Positions 46,467 to 55,682 of a stretch of 64,000 bases of DNA are shown here, one piece after another. Both the position numbers and the translations under genes were made by a program. Position 1 is the stretch's first letter; each line of letters opens with the position of its first letter. The notes under the pieces are model-generated. The model saw only the letters and a list, made by a program, of their open reading frames with translations. It searched no databases and was not told the origin of the DNA. The DNA lies in NCBI RefSeq assembly GCF_000013445.1, contig NC_007796.1, forward strand, positions 3,198,936-3,262,935. The letters are read 5' to 3'. Origin of the DNA: Methanospirillum hungatei JF-1 (GTDB taxonomy: Archaea > Halobacteriota > Methanomicrobia > Methanomicrobiales > Methanospirillaceae).

Positions 46467-47906
46467 TTACCCTGATACCTGATCAATATCTGAACTCTCG
46501 GAGTATTTTCCGGATTTGCCGGTATACCCGATACGATAATGCTTTTCAAGAAATTTCAGGATCTTTTCTGATTCTATCCACCGGCTGTCCAGCTGGTCAA
46601 TCATCTTATCTATCTCCCAGACCTGGTGCGTGATCCGGGGGTAGGATGTCTCATCCTGAAACTCTGCGCAGGCCAGAATTACCGCAAGCGGGTTTCTAAT
46701 CCCGTCGTTGAGGATTGCAAGCTCTGCAAGGTTTCGTTTGAGCTGGAAGACTGCGGTTGCATTCTCCTCTTCAAGTTCTTTCTCCCTGGTGATATCGACT
46801 CCAAGAGCGATGGTTGCCCGGAGTGATCCTTGATTATCTTTAATATTTGCGGAATTCCACTTCAGTATCCTGATATCTCCGGTTTTAATCCTGACCGGTA
46901 TCTCGGTTGATTCAAGATGCATGCCAAGGCTGGTGAGATGGATGATTGAAAACAACCGTTCGGTATCATCTTCGGGGAGAATGCACCGGATGGTCCTGCC
47001 AATCAGGTCATCCTGGGCATACCCGGTAAGATCCTCAAATGCCCGATTTACCTGGGTGATGTTCCCTTCCTTATCCCAGACGATGATCGGTGTCCCCGCA
47101 TGGGTGATAAGTTTCTGGAGGTATTCACTCGTCTCTCTCAGCTGCTCTTCAGCCTTTACTCTCCGGGTGATATCTGAAAATATCATCGCAAAACCAGTTT
47201 CAAGCCAGGGAGATACGGATATGGAAAAATATTTTGAAGGCCTTTTGAGAAATTTTTCAAAGAAGATTGGGGTTTTTGATTCAACCACCGAACTGCATGC
47301 CAGAAGGCAGGGGACGTATCCGATAATATCTGATATACATCTCCCCCTGACCATATCAGCTGTATAATTGAATATCTCCTCATACCGGAGGTTTACATCT
47401 TCAAACCTGAAATCAACCGGATTCCCGTTCTCATCCCTTATGAGCGTGAAGAGAGCAACCCCTTCGGCCATGTGAGTAAATAAAAACCGGAACCGCTCTT
47501 CACTCTCTTTCCATCCCTCTTCAGATCTCTTCAGGGACACGACCTGATTGATCCGATGAGAGAGCATGGCAAAATTATAGGCAGGATCACCTTCTTTGGT
47601 AAGATATCCGGACAATCCATCATTAATCGCCTCTACAATCTCCATCTCCTGCCCACGACAGGATACCAGGATAAATGGAATGTGATTTCCTTGTTTTCTG
47701 AGTATGCGCAGGAAATCCAAACCGGATAACACCGGCATGATATAATCAGAGACGATGATATCATACTCGGTTTGTTGTAAGCGCGTGAGTGCCTCTTGTG
47801 CAGATGATGCCGTATCAACGACAAATTCCCCGGTTTTCTCGAGAAATGTCTTTGATAAGTAGAGCATATTTGGCTCATCGTCCACACAAAGGACAGAAAT
47901 CATCAT
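46467..47906 (-). CDS. Response regulator with PAS domains and degenerate H-box module
   Basis: 479 residues. Receiver (1-120) with Asp in IIVSDYIMPVL and Lys in LTKEGDP, then two PAS domains (about 140-255 and 265-385). The C-terminal 70 residues (NDGIRNPLAVILACAEFQD then ESEKILKFLEKHYRIG) match the end of the protein at 24367-26163. That module looks like a HisKA helix lacking the phospho-His and any ATPase domain. First gene of the four-gene cluster; ATG at 47906 or 47903. Confidence 0.85.
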   Translation of the reverse strand: MMISVLCVDDEPNMLYLSKTFLEKTGEFVVDTASSAQEALTRLQQTEYDIIVSDYIMPVLSGLDFLRILRKQGNHIPFILVSCRGQEMEIVEAINDGLSGYLTKEGDPAYNFAMLSHRINQVVSLKRSEEGWKESEERFRFLFTHMAEGVALFTLIRDENGNPVDFRFEDVNLRYEEIFNYTADMVRGRCISDIIGYVPCLLACSSVVESKTPIFFEKFLKRPSKYFSISVSPWLETGFAMIFSDITRRVKAEEQLRETSEYLQKLITHAGTPIIVWDKEGNITQVNRAFEDLTGYAQDDLIGRTIRCILPEDDTERLFSIIHLTSLGMHLESTEIPVRIKTGDIRILKWNSANIKDNQGSLRATIALGVDITREKELEEENATAVFQLKRNLAELAILNDGIRNPLAVILACAEFQDETSYPRITHQVWEIDKMIDQLDSRWIESEKILKFLEKHYRIGYTGKSGKYSESSDIDQVSG

Positions 47907-48148
47907 GATATGGATGTATGGATATAACTAAAAGATTTTGCACTGCATGGGCTGGTGAATTAACCACGTCTTTATGCAGGCATGGTGAGAAAATACCCCC
48001 GGAATAGCAAAATTAACAGGATATATCTGCAGATAATTCGCAATTATCCCTCACCCCATAATTAATCACTCATACGGGGGGATCAGCACAAGGAAAAGAA
48101 CTCTGCCTGAATATTCTGGTTAAGAAAAGGGAGGAGAAATAAGAATAA

Positions 48149-48490
48149 TTACAGATAATTATTCCGACGGAGCCAATCCCGCTGAGGGGGAGTGTACCGG
48201 TAGGTTATGTCGCATTTGTCGTCCTGAAAACTCCAGGGCACGATGATGATAATATCACCCTCCCGTATCCAGGCTCGTTTTTTCATCTTCCCTTTAATTC
48301 TGCCAAGACGGGTAACCCCATCAGAGCACCGGACCCTGATGTGATTTGCGCCCATCATCAGCTCCGCAATTGCAAACTGCTCATTATTGGATTTTTTAGG
48401 CAGGCGAACCCGGATAATTTCATCATCCGGACCGGCCTTTTCAGATGCACCTACTTCCTCTTCCCATTCATCGTCAATATTACTAATCAA
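48149..48490 (-). CDS. Translation initiation factor aIF1A
   Basis: 113 residues from TTG 48490, chosen because GGAG lies 5 bases upstream; the frame reaches back to another TTG at 48550 without a site. The S1-like OB fold reads EQFAIAELMMGANHIRVRCS then GRIKGKMKKRAWIREGDIII and ends RRNNYL. It stimulates 30S scanning and start selection together with aIF1 and aIF2. Compared with most aIF1A, the N-terminal extension before IRVRLP is longer and acidic. Confidence 0.93.
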   Translation of the reverse strand: MISNIDDEWEEEVGASEKAGPDDEIIRVRLPKKSNNEQFAIAELMMGANHIRVRCSDGVTRLGRIKGKMKKRAWIREGDIIIIVPWSFQDDKCDITYRYTPPQRDWLRRNNYL

Positions 48491-48655
48491 ACCCACTCCG
48501 GATAGTAATAATTGATGTTTAGTTTTTCTACCAGAAGAAAGTATGTGCAAAACTCATATCATCGATGATTTCCGATTCCTGATAAAATGATGGTCTGCAC
48601 CACAGCGAGGGTAAACATTCATGGTTTTGCACCATTATAATTTATAATTAGAACC

Positions 48656-49756
48656 ATGACATTAGACCTCCATGAGCTCAAAACGTTGCTTGATGATGTC
48701 AGTGAGGGCCACCGCCTGACAGTCGATGAGGCAGAGAACCTGTTTAAAGTCCGGGATCGTTCATCTTTTTTTATCACTGCAGCTGCTGATGCACTCCGGG
48801 AGAAGAGATGTGGCAACGCTATCACCTGGGTGAAAAACCAGAATATCAACTGTTCAAATGTGTGTGTGAATTCCTGTGGGTTTTGTGGATATTCCTGTAA
48901 ACCAGGTGATTCAAAGGCCTTTGAACTGACACCGGAATTAGTCGGAGAGAAAGCAGCACTTGCAGCATCACGGGGAGTAACTGAGATATGTACCGTGAGC
49001 GGACTGCATCCTGCATATGACCTGAACTCATATCTCTCCATATATCAGGCAATCAGGGAGAATGCACCAGGTGTCCATATCCATGCCTCAAATCCGATGG
49101 AAGTTGCATATGCGGCGAGAAAAACAGGATGTTCTACACGGGAAGTACTTGAAGCTTTCAGGGATGCCGGTGTCGGAACATTGTGTGGAACTGCAGCCGA
49201 GATTCTTGTCGATGAGATCCGTGATGTTATCTGTCCGGAGAAAATATCCACCGATGATTGGGTACGTATCATAAAAGAGTCACATAACGCTGGGATTCGG
49301 TCTACTGCGACCATCATGTACGGGCATTGTGAGTCGGTCACAGACCAGGTCAGGCATCTCTCCATATTACGGGACATTCAGGATGAGACTCATGGATTTA
49401 CTGAATTTGTCCCGCTGTCATTCATTCATCCCGGGACTCCCCTGTACCGGAAGGGTATGGCACGTCCGGGAGCGACCGGAAGAGAGGATATGCTCATGAT
49501 CGCCATCTCACGACTCTTCCTGGATAATTTTACCAACATCCAGGTCTCCTGGGTAAAGCTCGGGCTTAAAATGGTTCAGATTGGCCTTATGTCCGGTGCA
49601 AACGATATCGGTGGCACCCTTTATGAAGAGAGTATATCATCATCGGCTGGTGCAAAGGCTGGTGAATACCTGGACCCTGCAGATATGCGATATATTTCTG
49701 AGGATCTCGGGAGAACTCTGGTAGAGCGGAGAACAGATTATTCTCCGGTGCATTAA
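48656..49756 (+). CDS. cofH: FO synthase subunit 2 (CofH)
   Basis: 366 residues, radical SAM enzyme. The [4Fe-4S]-SAM Cys are in CVNSCGFCGY (CxxxCxxC, about residue 69). With CofG it joins tyrosine-derived 4-hydroxyphenyl to the ribitylaminouracil to make the deazaflavin FO of coenzyme F420, the main hydride carrier of methanogenesis. The late segment YGHCESVTDQVRHL and the C-terminal IGGTLYEESIS are CofH-typical. An AT-rich TATA-like stretch (48634-48649) is very close to the ATG, so the leader is tiny or absent. cofG is not in this window. Confidence 0.93.
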   Translation: MTLDLHELKTLLDDVSEGHRLTVDEAENLFKVRDRSSFFITAAADALREKRCGNAITWVKNQNINCSNVCVNSCGFCGYSCKPGDSKAFELTPELVGEKAALAASRGVTEICTVSGLHPAYDLNSYLSIYQAIRENAPGVHIHASNPMEVAYAARKTGCSTREVLEAFRDAGVGTLCGTAAEILVDEIRDVICPEKISTDDWVRIIKESHNAGIRSTATIMYGHCESVTDQVRHLSILRDIQDETHGFTEFVPLSFIHPGTPLYRKGMARPGATGREDMLMIAISRLFLDNFTNIQVSWVKLGLKMVQIGLMSGANDIGGTLYEESISSSAGAKAGEYLDPADMRYISEDLGRTLVERRTDYSPVH

Positions 49757-49801
49757 CTCTTTTTCCCGTCCTGATTGGGAAATTTAAAAAAAGTTGAATG
49801 A

Positions 49802-50089
49802 TTAAACCGGGAAGATCTTTCTCCCGTATACTTCATTGATAACCTGTCCCATTCCGATGTAGAGGGCAAGAAGACCGGCAATAAGTCCTGCTCCCCCTCC
49901 AAGGATACCCAGTGTGGAGATTCCCGTCAGCTCACCGGCGACCAGAAGAGCTACTAATACCACGACGAAGAACAAAGTCACCTGCAGTACCCGGTGCATC
50001 CTGAATGAACAGACAAATAATCCAAGAGCAAAAAATCCCCAGACACTAAGAAATGCTGCCAGCTCGGGATTTGTAGGTGCACCAGATGA
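49802..50089 (-). pseudogene. 5'-truncated GPR1/FUN34/YaaH-type transporter
   Basis: The open frame after a TGA at 50090-50092 reads APTNPELAAFLSVWGFFALG, then two or three membrane helices and the ending LLALYIGMGQVINEVYGRKI. This is the C-terminal half of an acetate/succinate uptake (YaaH/SatP) protein, with NPE and VWG motifs. The first half is missing, so it cannot transport. A 65-residue ORF from 49999 inside it is just the last part of this remnant. Confidence 0.7.
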
Positions 50090-50204
50090 TCATCTAAATG
50101 TTATTGCTTGAACCACAAATATGCTACCTGAAGAGAGGGATGAACCACCCTGTTCTCTCTATGGAACAGGCAACCTGATGACCTCAAGGGATATATCAAT
50201 GTGC

Positions 50205-50621
50205 ATGAAATTGAATCATCGTCCGCAGATGAGATGGGGACTAGGCATAATATGTGGGATATGTCTGTTTTTGATGATAAGCGGGGTCAGTGCTCTCCCG
50301 CAGGAAGAACGGGTACCAACCATCATCTCAATTGCCCTGGACCCGGCTCACCCGCAGATCGGACAACCATTTTACATTACCGGCACACTCATCTCAAGCA
50401 CCGGAGAACCTCTCGGGAATAAATGGATAACGCTTGAATCAACCGCTGCCGGTGCAACGCCAGGAAAATTCCAGTACCTGAAAGTTACCAGAACGGAACG
50501 AGATGGATCCTATATGTTCTTCAGACCGGCCGCATCTCCCCCGGAGGATCTTCAGGTACGGTTCAAAGGATTGTACCCGTATGCTGCATCGGTGTCTGAT
50601 GTGGTAACGGCAAAAAAATAA
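50205..50621 (+). CDS. Exported single-domain beta-sandwich protein
   Basis: 138 residues. N-terminal signal peptide (hydrophobic RWGLGIICGICLFLMISGVS, cleaving near SALP), then one Ig-like fold resembling the SpaA/CarboxypepD_reg type (ITGTLISSTGEPLGNKWITL, ERDGSYMFFRP). Start not certain: other in-frame Met codons lie 9 codons before and 8 after. Probably a surface or secreted accessory protein. No partner nearby. Confidence 0.6.
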   Translation: MKLNHRPQMRWGLGIICGICLFLMISGVSALPQEERVPTIISIALDPAHPQIGQPFYITGTLISSTGEPLGNKWITLESTAAGATPGKFQYLKVTRTERDGSYMFFRPAASPPEDLQVRFKGLYPYAASVSDVVTAKK

Positions 50622-50658
50622 TTTTTATTTGAGAAATGCGAGCATCGTCGCGGTCTGA

Positions 50659-51498
50659 TTAAACCATACCTATATCCTCATTCCAGAGTTCCGGCTTTTC
50701 ACGAATAAAGGTCTCCATCATCATCTGGCACCGATTCAGGTCATAATCAATGACCGTTACCCCATGGGCCTCCATAAACTCCCGTGCACCGGAGAAGGTC
50801 CGTGATTCGCCCACAATGACCCGGGGGATGTGAAACTGTACAACAGCCCCGGCACAGAGGAAACAGGGCATCAGAGTTGAGTAGAGGATACAATCCTGGT
50901 ATGAACCGATCCGCCCGGCATTCTGCAGACAGTCGATCTCTGCATGAACCATCGGATCATTATTCTGCACCCGCCGGTTATGACCCCTTCCGATGATGAC
51001 ACCATCCCGCACCAGGACCGAACCTATGGGAATACCTCCTTCTTCTTTTCCTTTCTCTGCTTCCTGAATTGCTGCTTCCATAAAGGGATCGTCCAAAACC
51101 GGGGCTGTGGGGGGAATTTCACCAACTACTTCATCCTCTTCTCTCCAGAGCGGATCACAGATCGCCAGAAAGATGAGGTCTCGCGTGCCGGTGTTCTCAA
51201 TCCACTGGACCTTTCCAGGTGGAATGTACGCCAGTTGCCCCTCACCGATCTCCATATGCTCATCCCCGATATGCATTATCCCGGTCCCGGAAAGGATGTA
51301 GTATACCTCTGAAGACCTGATAAGCCGGTGAGGAAGGGTTGTTACGCCAACCGGAACCTGTGCATGGGCTATACTGTACCGGCACTGTATGTCCTTTCCA
51401 ATTCTGAGCGGATGAAAGAGCTCTGCAAGGAGGCAGTTATCTGCAACCCTCATATGGGGAATTCTGACATCATAGACATCCATACATGATATGTTCAT
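50659..51498 (-). CDS. Cupin-cytosine deaminase fusion
   Basis: 279 residues from ATG 51498 (51483 is an alternative). N-terminal cupin (about 15-115, with [18 protein letters not shown] and the metal-type [11 protein letters not shown]). The C-terminal half is a zinc deaminase: HAEIDCL and MPCFLCAG supply His and two Cys, and the end (ARRFSGAREF-like [18 protein letters not shown]) matches yeast FCY1-type cytosine deaminase rather than bacterial CodA. Likely hydrolyses cytosine or a related base; the cupin may modulate or supply another activity. Divergent from sod. Confidence 0.8.
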   Translation of the reverse strand: MNISCMDVYDVRIPHMRVADNCLLAELFHPLRIGKDIQCRYSIAHAQVPVGVTTLPHRLIRSSEVYYILSGTGIMHIGDEHMEIGEGQLAYIPPGKVQWIENTGTRDLIFLAICDPLWREEDEVVGEIPPTAPVLDDPFMEAAIQEAEKGKEEGGIPIGSVLVRDGVIIGRGHNRRVQNNDPMVHAEIDCLQNAGRIGSYQDCILYSTLMPCFLCAGAVVQFHIPRVIVGESRTFSGAREFMEAHGVTVIDYDLNRCQMMMETFIREKPELWNEDIGMV

Positions 51499-51584
51499 GG
51501 AAACCATGTATGCCCTGTCATGCGAGATACAATCCGATGAATTTAAGTACTGATGCAGACTATTCCACAAACAGGAGGAAGCTC

Positions 51585-52205
51585 ATGGACGATTCAAAAA
51601 AGTATACATTACCGGCCCTTTCCTTTGAGTATGGCGCCCTCGCACCATTTATCACGGAGAAACAACTGACCCTGCATCACCAGAAGCATCACCAGGCTTA
51701 TGTCACCGGTGCAAATGCTATCTTTGAAAAACTGGAGATGGCACGACGTGAAGGAGGAGATCTGGATCAAAAAGCCCTGCTTAAAGAACTCTCATTTCAT
51801 ATCGGTGGACACCGGCTTCACACTCTGTTCTGGGAAAACCTGGCTCCGGCTGGAAAAGGGGGAGGCGGTGTTCCGTCCGGAATCCTGGCAGACTGGATAA
51901 ACCGGGACTTTGGATCCCTTGACCGGTTCAAAAAGGAATTCACCCAGACAGCTTCCTCGGTAGAGGGATCAGGATGGGCAGTGCTCTCAGTCTGCCTGGG
52001 AACACAACGGCTGCTTCTCATGCAGGTAGAGAAGCATAATGTTCATGTATATCCCGGTTTTCGTATTCTGATGGTTCTAGATGTCTGGGAGCATGCATAC
52101 TACCTTGATTACATGAATGACCGGGCAAAGTTTATTGAGAACTTCTGGAATATCATCAGATGGGATATGGTAAACCAGAGGCTTGAAGCAGCCCTGAAAA
52201 GCTGA
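51585..52205 (+). CDS. Fe/Mn superoxide dismutase
   Basis: 206 residues from ATG 51585, preceded by AGGAGGAAGC. Metal ligands: His in [12 protein letters not shown], His in [14 protein letters not shown], Asp and His in [11 protein letters not shown]. Removes superoxide. Metal choice (Fe or Mn) cannot be decided here. A TATA-like ATTTAAGTA is about 40 bases upstream. The frame extends upstream without family similarity. Confidence 0.95.
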   Translation: MDDSKKYTLPALSFEYGALAPFITEKQLTLHHQKHHQAYVTGANAIFEKLEMARREGGDLDQKALLKELSFHIGGHRLHTLFWENLAPAGKGGGGVPSGILADWINRDFGSLDRFKKEFTQTASSVEGSGWAVLSVCLGTQRLLLMQVEKHNVHVYPGFRILMVLDVWEHAYYLDYMNDRAKFIENFWNIIRWDMVNQRLEAALKS

Positions 52206-52280
52206 TCATTTCATTACCTTTTTCTTGTTATCCGCCAATTCAATCATACTATTTCTTAACTGGAAGAAGAATTGATTAAT

Positions 52281-54557
52281 ATGGCGGATTCATCAGATCT
52301 GAATACATATCTGTCCGGGTATCAGAATCAGGATTGTCAGTTGATTCTGAACGATATCCCGACTGCTCTCCTGGTACTGGCAGAGAACCGGATCATTTTT
52401 GGAAATGCAGCGGCAGTTCGCCTGTTTAAAGCGCGCCAATCCGACGAACTCACCGGTAAGTATCTCTCAGATCTCTCTCCTACCTCCCAGCCTGATGGAT
52501 CATCATCAGCCGTCGTCATTCAAAACCTCCTTCAATCGGTTCAGAAAGGGAAGAATACCCGTTTCGAATGGGTATTTACCCGGTTTGACAAATCAGAAAT
52601 TTCCGGAAAGGTAACAGTCCGCCAGTCTGAAGCATCCGGTTCTTCTTACCTCATCCTCACCATAGTCGATAATACCGCTGAACATCACGCTATCAAAGAT
52701 ATTCTGGAACTTGCAGAAGAGATGAAGAAAGGAAACCTCAGGTCACGGCTTTCTTCAGAGGGATATCAGGGTGATATGTACAAACTCATCACCGGTATCA
52801 ATGCCATGCTGGACGGTATCCTCCATCCGTTCAGGGATATGAATAAGGTTCTTCAGAAGATTGCCAGGGGGGATATGTCAGGGGGAATTGAGCAGGTATA
52901 CTCCGGTGAGCATGAAAAGATACGCAAAGCGGTCAACGGGGTTGCAGATATCACAAGGAAAGTCCATGAAGAGATATCCCGGATGGTCGATGCTGCAAAG
53001 CGTGGAGATCTTGCAAACCGGGGAAACCCAGACCTCTTTTCCGGTGAGTATGCAGCCACCATCAGAGGGATAAATGAGATGCTTGATGCAATTCTCACCC
53101 CCATCCGTGCCGGTAACCGTATTCTTCAGAAGATACAGAAAGGAGATCTCAGTGAGCGGGTGGAGATTGAATGCGTCGGTGACCATGCCAAGATACGGGA
53201 TGCCATAAATGCGGTACATGACTGGCTGAATGGTCTGATCATCTATGTGACCAGGATAGCAGACGGGGATATGACCGCAGAGATCATGCAGGCATCTAAT
53301 AAAGACCAGATACATGGCCCCCTTGTAAGAATGCGGGATAATATAAGGAGCGTTATCGCTGATGTTGATATGCTGGTAACGTCTGGGTCTGAAGGAAAAC
53401 TGATGGTCCGGGCAGATCCCTCAAAACATAAAGGTGATTTCAGAACCATCATCGAAGGCATCAATAAAACCCTTGACTCCGTCGTAATCCCGGTTCATGA
53501 GGCGATGGAGGTTTCAAAAGGGTATGCCGGGTATGACTTTACCAGACGGATGAATACCAGTATCATATACTCAGGGGAGTGGAAGGCATTTCAGCAGGCC
53601 CTTGATGATGTCGGCCACCATGTTTCAGATGCAATTTCGATCATTACCAGCCAGATAGACGTTCTCAATAAGGCAACCGCACAGGCATCAGCCAGTATCA
53701 AGGATATCTCATCCGGTTCATCACTTCTTGCAGAGATCGCACAGAATGTGAGTATGAAAGCAGAACAGGGGGGTGAAGGGCTCTCCCAGATTCTGAGAGC
53801 GATGGAGGATCTGGCGGTCAATGTATCTGATGTTTCATCACGGACCGCTGAGGTAAACCAGATATCCTCCGATACCAACACCCTTTCCAAGAAGGGATCG
53901 GCTCTGGCTCATCAGGCTGAGCAGGGAATGAAGGAGATCACCAGTTCCACTGATGTTGTGACCGGTCTTGTCCATGAGATCATGGAGGAGATGGGGAAGA
54001 TAAGTAAGATTTCACTGGTCATTTCAGATATCGCATCACAGACAAATCTCCTCGCATTAAACGCAGCAATTGAAGCAGCACGGGCAGGGGAGGCCGGACG
54101 GGGGTTTGCCGTTGTGGCAAGCGAAGTAAAATCCCTGGCACTTGAATCCAGGCAGTCCGCGGAGAATATTTCAGAGATGATCGAAGGCCTGACAAAAAAG
54201 ACACAGGATGCATCAGATACCATGGATAAGAGTGTCATGGTCGTCAGGGAGGGAGGAAGGGCCCTTAATGAGACACTTGAGGTATTTAACCAGATCATCG
54301 ATTCGGTAAATACCGTCAGTCTTCAGATGGATAATGTGGCAAAGGCAGCAGAACAGCAGGCAGCAGCAGTTCAAGAGATCACGGCATCCATTCATGAGGT
54401 AAATACGCTGGTTTCAGGAACCGCCAAGGACGCTGTTGCATCAGCTGCAGCAAGTGAAGAGGCAGCAGCAGCAATCGACCAGATATCAGAACAGATAGCA
54501 CAGGTCCATAAGGTTGCAGAAAACCTGAATACTGAGACTGAAAAATTCTCAGTTTAA
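52281..54557 (+). CDS. Soluble PAS and poly-HAMP chemoreceptor
   Basis: 758 residues from ATG 52281. No membrane helix. N-terminal PAS (about 20-135), then four or so HAMP-like repeats (about 140-460), each with DGIL-P-R and a GD(L/M) hinge, and a standard signalling domain with tip [23 protein letters not shown] cytoplasmic receptor whose PAS would sense an internal cue such as redox or energy state; the HAMP chain is long. Stands alone, convergent with the coenzyme M operon. Confidence 0.9.
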   Translation: MADSSDLNTYLSGYQNQDCQLILNDIPTALLVLAENRIIFGNAAAVRLFKARQSDELTGKYLSDLSPTSQPDGSSSAVVIQNLLQSVQKGKNTRFEWVFTRFDKSEISGKVTVRQSEASGSSYLILTIVDNTAEHHAIKDILELAEEMKKGNLRSRLSSEGYQGDMYKLITGINAMLDGILHPFRDMNKVLQKIARGDMSGGIEQVYSGEHEKIRKAVNGVADITRKVHEEISRMVDAAKRGDLANRGNPDLFSGEYAATIRGINEMLDAILTPIRAGNRILQKIQKGDLSERVEIECVGDHAKIRDAINAVHDWLNGLIIYVTRIADGDMTAEIMQASNKDQIHGPLVRMRDNIRSVIADVDMLVTSGSEGKLMVRADPSKHKGDFRTIIEGINKTLDSVVIPVHEAMEVSKGYAGYDFTRRMNTSIIYSGEWKAFQQALDDVGHHVSDAISIITSQIDVLNKATAQASASIKDISSGSSLLAEIAQNVSMKAEQGGEGLSQILRAMEDLAVNVSDVSSRTAEVNQISSDTNTLSKKGSALAHQAEQGMKEITSSTDVVTGLVHEIMEEMGKISKISLVISDIASQTNLLALNAAIEAARAGEAGRGFAVVASEVKSLALESRQSAENISEMIEGLTKKTQDASDTMDKSVMVVREGGRALNETLEVFNQIIDSVNTVSLQMDNVAKAAEQQAAAVQEITASIHEVNTLVSGTAKDAVASAAASEEAAAAIDQISEQIAQVHKVAENLNTETEKFSV

Positions 54558-54560
54558 ATA

Positions 54561-55682
54561 TTATTTTCGGCCTGCTTCAGAGCAGAACCGGTTTTTTATA
54601 TCAGCAGGGGAGAGCGGGATATTGGAGGCTTTACTGTTTCCCGGTCTGATGATCACATGAATAAATGATAATCCTCCCTGAGCTTGTGCATATGCCTGTT
54701 TCAGTTCATCTGGTGTATGCACTTTCCAGGTCCTGTGAAACCCGCTTGCCTGAGCCAGGAGTTCAAGATCAACCGTGCTGTGTGCAGGAGAGCACTGGTT
54801 CCCGGTGCTGCCATACACTCCGTTGTCAAGACCGATGATTATCAGGTTTTTCGGGGATTCGCTGGCAATGACAGGAAGGACAGCTGTTCCAAGAAGACTT
54901 CCGTCCCCATCCAGGACAACCACCCTCCGGTCTGTTCCAAGAGCAATTCCAAATCCGAGAGGACTTGCCTGTGTGTATGAACCAAGCATGTAAAAATTGG
55001 CAGGATTATCTCTTGCATGGTAGAGTTCCTTTGAAGGAACACCGATATTTGAAACGACCAGTTCATCGGTCATCATAGACGCAAGGACACGAATGGCATC
55101 CGCCCGCTGCATGACCGGGTTTGAAAATGCTCCCTGATAGGAGAGATGGACGGTTCGTTCCCGAATCGGGGCCTGATTGATTGGGGGGTGTTCCTCCTCT
55201 CCTTCCCAGACCTTTGGTGAGATGAGAGCAACATGAGGTCTGTTTTCGATCCAGGCATCACTGATGACCGAGGTGATGCGGTCAATATCTTCAGGCTCCC
55301 TGATGATCGTGCAGGGAATGTTGTATAATCTCAGAAGATCCGGGATCTTCTCATTAAACGGGATCTGTGCTGATATTTTCTCCTGATAATATCCCCTCCA
55401 GCTTGCAAGGATTGGCAGGGGAAGCCCGTACAGATAGGGAAGAGTCATCAGGGCATTGAGAGAATTTCCAAGGCCTGAACTCTGCATCTGTAATACGCCA
55501 CGTTTTCCCATCAGGGACAGGCCGGACAGAATCCCGATACCGTCCTCTTCTCTTGAGATGGTGATGTACCGATACTCTTTCTCAAGGATCTCACAGAGAT
55601 CTTTTGTCCGATCGCAGGGAAGCGAGATGATATACTCAATTGCTTCCTTTTTTAATATCCCGGAAACAGTCTGTTCATGCAT
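54561..55682 (-). CDS. comDE: Sulfopyruvate decarboxylase, fused ComDE
   Basis: 373 residues. Decarboxylates sulfopyruvate to sulfoacetaldehyde in coenzyme M synthesis, using thiamine diphosphate. Residues 1-165 are the ComD (alpha) part with the active-site region ISREEDGIGI; 175-373 are ComE (beta) with the TPP motif LDGDGSLLG at about 258 and DNGVYGSTGNQ. In some methanogens ComD and ComE are separate; here they are one chain, as in Methanosarcina. The start overlaps the cysteate synthase gene by 8 bases. Confidence 0.95.
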   Translation of the reverse strand: MHEQTVSGILKKEAIEYIISLPCDRTKDLCEILEKEYRYITISREEDGIGILSGLSLMGKRGVLQMQSSGLGNSLNALMTLPYLYGLPLPILASWRGYYQEKISAQIPFNEKIPDLLRLYNIPCTIIREPEDIDRITSVISDAWIENRPHVALISPKVWEGEEEHPPINQAPIRERTVHLSYQGAFSNPVMQRADAIRVLASMMTDELVVSNIGVPSKELYHARDNPANFYMLGSYTQASPLGFGIALGTDRRVVVLDGDGSLLGTAVLPVIASESPKNLIIIGLDNGVYGSTGNQCSPAHSTVDLELLAQASGFHRTWKVHTPDELKQAYAQAQGGLSFIHVIIRPGNSKASNIPLSPADIKNRFCSEAGRK

